From: Mercenaria mercenaria
Taxonomy: Eukaryota > Mollusca > Bivalvia > Venerida > Veneridae
Reading direction: 5' to 3'
DNA length: 64,000 nucleotides
Assembly: GCF_021730395.1 (NCBI RefSeq)
Contig: NC_069371.1
Coordinates: 72,756,001-72,820,000, forward strand
The notes beneath the pieces were generated by a model. It was not told the DNA's origin. It saw only the letters and a program-made list of their open reading frames with translations, and searched no databases. The position numbers and the translations under genes were made by a program. This document shows, in pieces, positions 60,701-64,000 of this stretch. Position 1 is the first letter of the stretch. Each line of letters opens with the position of its first letter.

Positions 60701-63284
60701 GCATTGGACATTTATATGAGGTATAATAATGTAAAATGTAAAACGCATAAATTAGTTCATATTTTATTTTCAACCTCTCCTAAAACTAAAAGATGCAACA
60801 TTTGATTGCCTGCCTGTATTAGTTAGGTTTCTGATATTGCATTTCCAAAATATACATATTACGTCATCCGACTTTAGAATTGCAAGAAAACTTAAAAAGG
60901 TAACCTTTAGTACACTTTAATTTCAGACGACGAAAGGCGAGTGAGAGAACCTTGGCGAGACATAGATGATTGGAATATACAGGTTTGTGTTTTCTATGCA
61001 TTTGTACGAGGGAGATTAGATAATTAATACTGCCTCGATATAAATTTGTGTCTTATTCTGTTGATAATTTTACGCATTCGTGCGCGTCAGAATAATTCAA
61101 TAATCAGTATAGTGGACGCAACTTGACCCCGATGGTCAACCTTTGCATTATTATACATAATAAGGCACAACCCATTATTGAAAAGGAGTGTACGTGTATT
61201 GGAAAGTTTAAACTGATTAAATGAAAGTATATATACTTTGATACTGCACTGTTTACAAATTATTTCCATATAAATATATACGAATGCCCTAAGCACCCTT
61301 GATTTCTACAATGAAATAGTCGATATGAATAATCAGTCTACGGTCAACCATCGCGGTCAAATTGCGAGTACTAAATTACCTCATACATTTTAAAGTATAT
61401 AAATAATTCTAACACGATCCGCAGCAGTTGCTATATAAACATATAGCGAAATCGCCTATACATGATTTTACGATAAAATATAGCTGTTCCATTCCACCCT
61501 ACGATTGTAACATGACTGTGAGATTCTATATGCAGACTAAATACTCTACTCTTTCAGTGCTAAGTAGTAGTAATAAAAAGTACATTAAATTTTCTAAAAC
61601 AAACAATTTCTAAATGATGAATTTATTTGTTTATATTTTTATCGTAAGAAAATGTTTCAGCCCGGTAAGTTTCAACTTCAGCATCGGTGCATCTAGATCT
61701 ATATCTGCTCGTGTGCGTAGTTTATAATTTCTGCATTGTAGGCCCCACAGATGTCAACTAGATTCTACTTTGACAGTAAATAAATTATAATTCATGTTCC
61801 AATCTTCAGGACTCAAGTGTTTACGTGTTTATATGCTGCAAAGTTCTAGCGTGTATGTTTCAGTGCCATCATGTAGGTGACGTGTACTATTTTTAGAAAC
61901 TGCATGTAATCATAAATTTTGAATGACATTTACTTCTATTTCTATATCCGACCTTAAATGTTATTGAAAAAAAATAACATTTTCACAGCAGTAACTATTT
62001 AATACTTTAGTTAAAATTTACTGACAATTCCGTTTTATGCAACGCTTTCCATTCGTGGGGAGGTTTTAATAATAGCATATGACCAGCCGAATGACGTATC
62101 AAGCTAAAATGTAGTCCTGTAAAATGCGAAGAATTTGCGTGGTTAGAATCGAAGTAATAAATTTGTTCCAATAATTTTATCAGTTAATAAAATATGAGCA
62201 GTCGATCGGATGCGAATATTAAATCACTCGTGCTACGCACTCGTGATTTAATTATTACGAATCCGAACTCCTGCCTATATTTTATTAACTGATAAAATAT
62301 AGGGACATATTTATTATTGCTTAAATCTAAATCTCAAATACTACTTGATAAAGCGGTATTTCTAAGGAAAGATAAAAAGGGACTCAACAAATTCCATGCA
62401 TAAATTTCAAGACTTTGTGTCGTAACAATTAAAGTAGATCCACGGATATTTTCATATCTAGCTAGAAATTAGAAATGAATAAAACTACATTTTCATCATT
62501 CGATAAATGTCTGACAGTATTATATTAGCGTAAGAAAACAGGCATCGTTACATCCAAAACTATTCCGTTAGCAAATGACAGTTATTTCAAAGACATTGCT
62601 GTGATATAAATATATGAATGTCATATGGTAAAATAGAATTAAAAGGCATTCTTTTGCCGTAAGACAACAGAAAACCGTTGGCGAAATATAAATGATATCC
62701 ATACAACGTATAAAATAGAGAACAGGTATTTATAAGATTATAGGAATGGTTGCAATATATAATGAATGACCCTCGTAAAGTTCAAATTTACAGGCACAAG
62801 GTGTCAAAGTGGTTTCCCTCCATCTGCTGATCTTCCTCTTCTATTTTAACAAGTAAGAACTGAGCTTTAAGACATACATTTGTACATGTATTGACCAAAA
62901 CAAGCGCAAATAAACTTCCACACCAGGTACAATCAACCACAAGGAACGCATCGGTATCTAAATTTGTGTGTTTAACTCTTAGAAAGGTTTAGAAGATTTC
63001 ATATTTCAACAGCCTGCAAAAACGGAATGCTTCAGATAGAATATATTATCAAAATTAATATAATTGCAAAGTTTGTAATATTTCAGGAGCTAGAAAAACT
63101 GAAAGAGAAAGTTGTTACATTCAAGCCCCTTCCTGACCTGAATTTCAGTGAGGCAAAAATTGCAATGACTGGTCCAGTCGGCGCGGGAAAATCAAGTTTC
63201 TACAACACGATAGACACGATATTTCGCGGCCGAATTACACAGCGGGCTTGCAGTGGAAGTGCTGAGCGAAGCACCACTACTGGG
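57785..63284 (+). CDS. IFI44-like TLDc + GTPase protein, 3' part outside window
   Basis: Three exons are visible: 57785-58325, 60927-60982 and 63087-63284, giving 265 codons in frame. Exon 1 follows an acceptor (TTATTTCAG) at 57774, so an upstream non-coding exon is likely. Residues 1-180 form a TLDc domain: MSGRLANKDFDQLEKWIGTG, TFTLLFAITRDGCDAKVFHQ, GFSINEINNGNLIVTELEVY. Exon 2 encodes DDERRVREPWRDIDDWNIQ. Exon 3 reads LPDLNFSEAKIAMTGPVGAG and then KSSFYNTIDTIF, with the P-loop GPVGAGKS at residues 228-235. This order (TLDc, linker, Ras-like GTPase) is that of IFI44/IFI44L, interferon-induced proteins of vertebrates. G3 and G4 exons are expected beyond 64000, as in the pseudogene at 45666. 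No break is visible in the three exons. Reading on past the exon 1 donor gives only a frame extension to 58498. Confidence 0.85.
58326..60926 (+). other. intron 1 of the IFI44-like gene
   Basis: It contains a degenerate tandem repeat with landmarks such as TTACAGATGAACAAGCTTGA and TCGCAGATGAACGGTATTGA about 150-200 nt apart (58880-59260), and a TIR-bounded element at 59942-60536. The 146-codon frame at 59190-59630 arises inside this repeat region and is not supported as a gene. Confidence 0.5.
59942..60536. repeat. possible 595-bp TIR element in an intron
   Basis: TTTTTCATATCACCC at 59942-59956 is exactly inverted at 60522-60536. The body shares a segment (CATTTTCTTAGTTAGATCAT) with 22430-22510. 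To its right, TATCACATGCGCA (60541) and its complement (60574 and again about 60635) form further inverted copies. No target duplication identified. Confidence 0.4.
60983..63086 (+). other. intron 2 of the IFI44-like gene
   Basis: AT-rich, holding the palindromic element at 62177-62297. I see no extra exon. Confidence 0.5.
62177..62297. repeat. palindromic hairpin element
   Basis: Ends TTATCAGTTAATAAAATAT and ATATTTTATTAACTGATAA are exact inverses. The inner arms pair imperfectly, and the centre AATCACTCGTGCTACGCACT continues into CGTGATT, itself palindromic. The design is like the hairpins at 1260 and 22152 but the sequence is different. Confidence 0.65.
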
Positions 63285-63609
63285 GTAGATTATTCAAACA
63301 AATTTACACTTTTTGTACACTTCCTCTTTTTACTTATTTATTTCTCGTTATTATTTTTTTAGTGTATTGATCTCTGTTTCACATTGCTCCCTTTCTACAG
63401 AAGGCAGTAAACACATGTACATAATACCATACTTCCGTGGTATTTTCTTTCGAGTCTTATCCCTGTGCTCTCGGCTTGTGATTAGGAAACTACTATCGAT
63501 AATGTTTTCTACGTCTGCGTGATATTTTTATGTTGCATGCCAGCCATTATCAGATGAAAATGCATAATAAGAGGTGTAAGTTAGAATTTTCTTGTCTGTA
63601 AAGTAAAAA

Positions 63610-63828
63610 AAAAGTGGAAACAGGTCGCCCAACTCGACAAAAAACGAAATATTACAGGTTCGGTTTTTATTGAATCTGTTCATAGACAGAAGTGGGAATG
63701 CACGCTACCGTCAACCATTTTTTTGTTGTATAAGAAGGTCCCAGGTACCTCTCTCTGCATTATGTAATCGAGGACAGGCATATGAGTAGAACCGCCGACC
63801 ATCCGAAAGCCAGCTGGATGGCATGAAC
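63610..63828. repeat. family D repeat joined to a family B SINE fragment
   Basis: 63610-63715 matches family D (AAGTGGAAACAGGTCGCCCA, CACGCTACCGTCAACC) in plus orientation. 63716-63828 is a minus-strand family B SINE piece (GGTCCCAGGTACCTCTC, then GAAAGCCAGCTGGATGGCAT). They abut directly, so one probably inserted in or truncated the other. Confidence 0.55.
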
Positions 63829-64000
63829 ATTTCTACAGTCATTATAATGACCATTATATTTATATGTAAATTAATATTAACATAATCATAAATTTACTTT
63901 CTGTTTCTATATTTAGAATGTCATTAATCCTATGCACGTATTATCATTAACAAAATATTGCAATATCGCCTTGCTAATTAATTTTTTTTATTTATTTATT
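63829..64000. other. no recognisable feature
   Basis: AT-rich end of the window, within the predicted intron 3 of the IFI44-like gene. No G3 exon is seen yet. Confidence 0.4.

Overview
The window looks like AT-rich nuclear DNA of a metazoan, most probably a bivalve mollusc (inference). The support is GT-AG introns, a very low gene density, tRNA-derived SINEs with short direct repeats at their ends, tandem repeat families of a kind I associate with bivalves, and two immune-type GTPase families that are expanded in bivalves. I see no bacterial features, rRNA gene, CRISPR array or free-standing tRNA gene.

Two host loci carry nearly all the coding information. (1) 23733-32493 (+) is a six-exon gene for a very large interferon-inducible-type GTPase (VLIG/GVIN/URGCP family). 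My splice model gives 1,959 codons, with every intron in phase 1. Its first exon encodes a hydrophobic segment followed by a 2A-like ribosome-skipping motif (GIESNPGP). The second encodes half of an RRM-like fold of the PARP10/PARP14 type, the third a Pro/Thr/Glu-rich linker, the fourth and fifth short acidic pieces, and the last exon (4,853 nt) the GTPase body with a Cys/His-rich C-terminus. (2) An IFI44-like TLDc + GTPase gene is present twice: a decayed full-length pseudogene at 45666-50525 and an open copy that starts at 57785 and runs off the right edge. The pseudogene preserves downstream exons (G3 and G4 motifs) that the open copy should have beyond the window.

Layout. 1-23 kb: no gene; LINE 3' end, SINEs, palindromic hairpin elements, two copies of a 1.5-kb terminal-inverted-repeat element, a piggyBac-like derivative, and two blocks of a degenerate tandem repeat in opposite orientation. 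23.7-32.6 kb: the VLIG-type gene. 32.6-45.6 kb: no gene; a 336-bp near-perfect foldback element, a TTAA-flanked MITE, tandem repeats and SINEs. 45.7-50.5 kb: IFI44-like pseudogene. 50.5-57.7 kb: repeats, a fossil Ty3/gypsy-like fragment, a Tc1/mariner-type deletion derivative and a SINE. 57.8 kb to the end: open IFI44-like gene with repeat-bearing introns.

Both loci belong to families linked to interferon or antiviral responses in vertebrates, so the window may sample an innate-immunity GTPase neighbourhood. The most notable point is the 2A-like sequence with an adjacent hydrophobic stretch at the start of the large GTPase, which could make two alternative N-termini from one mRNA.
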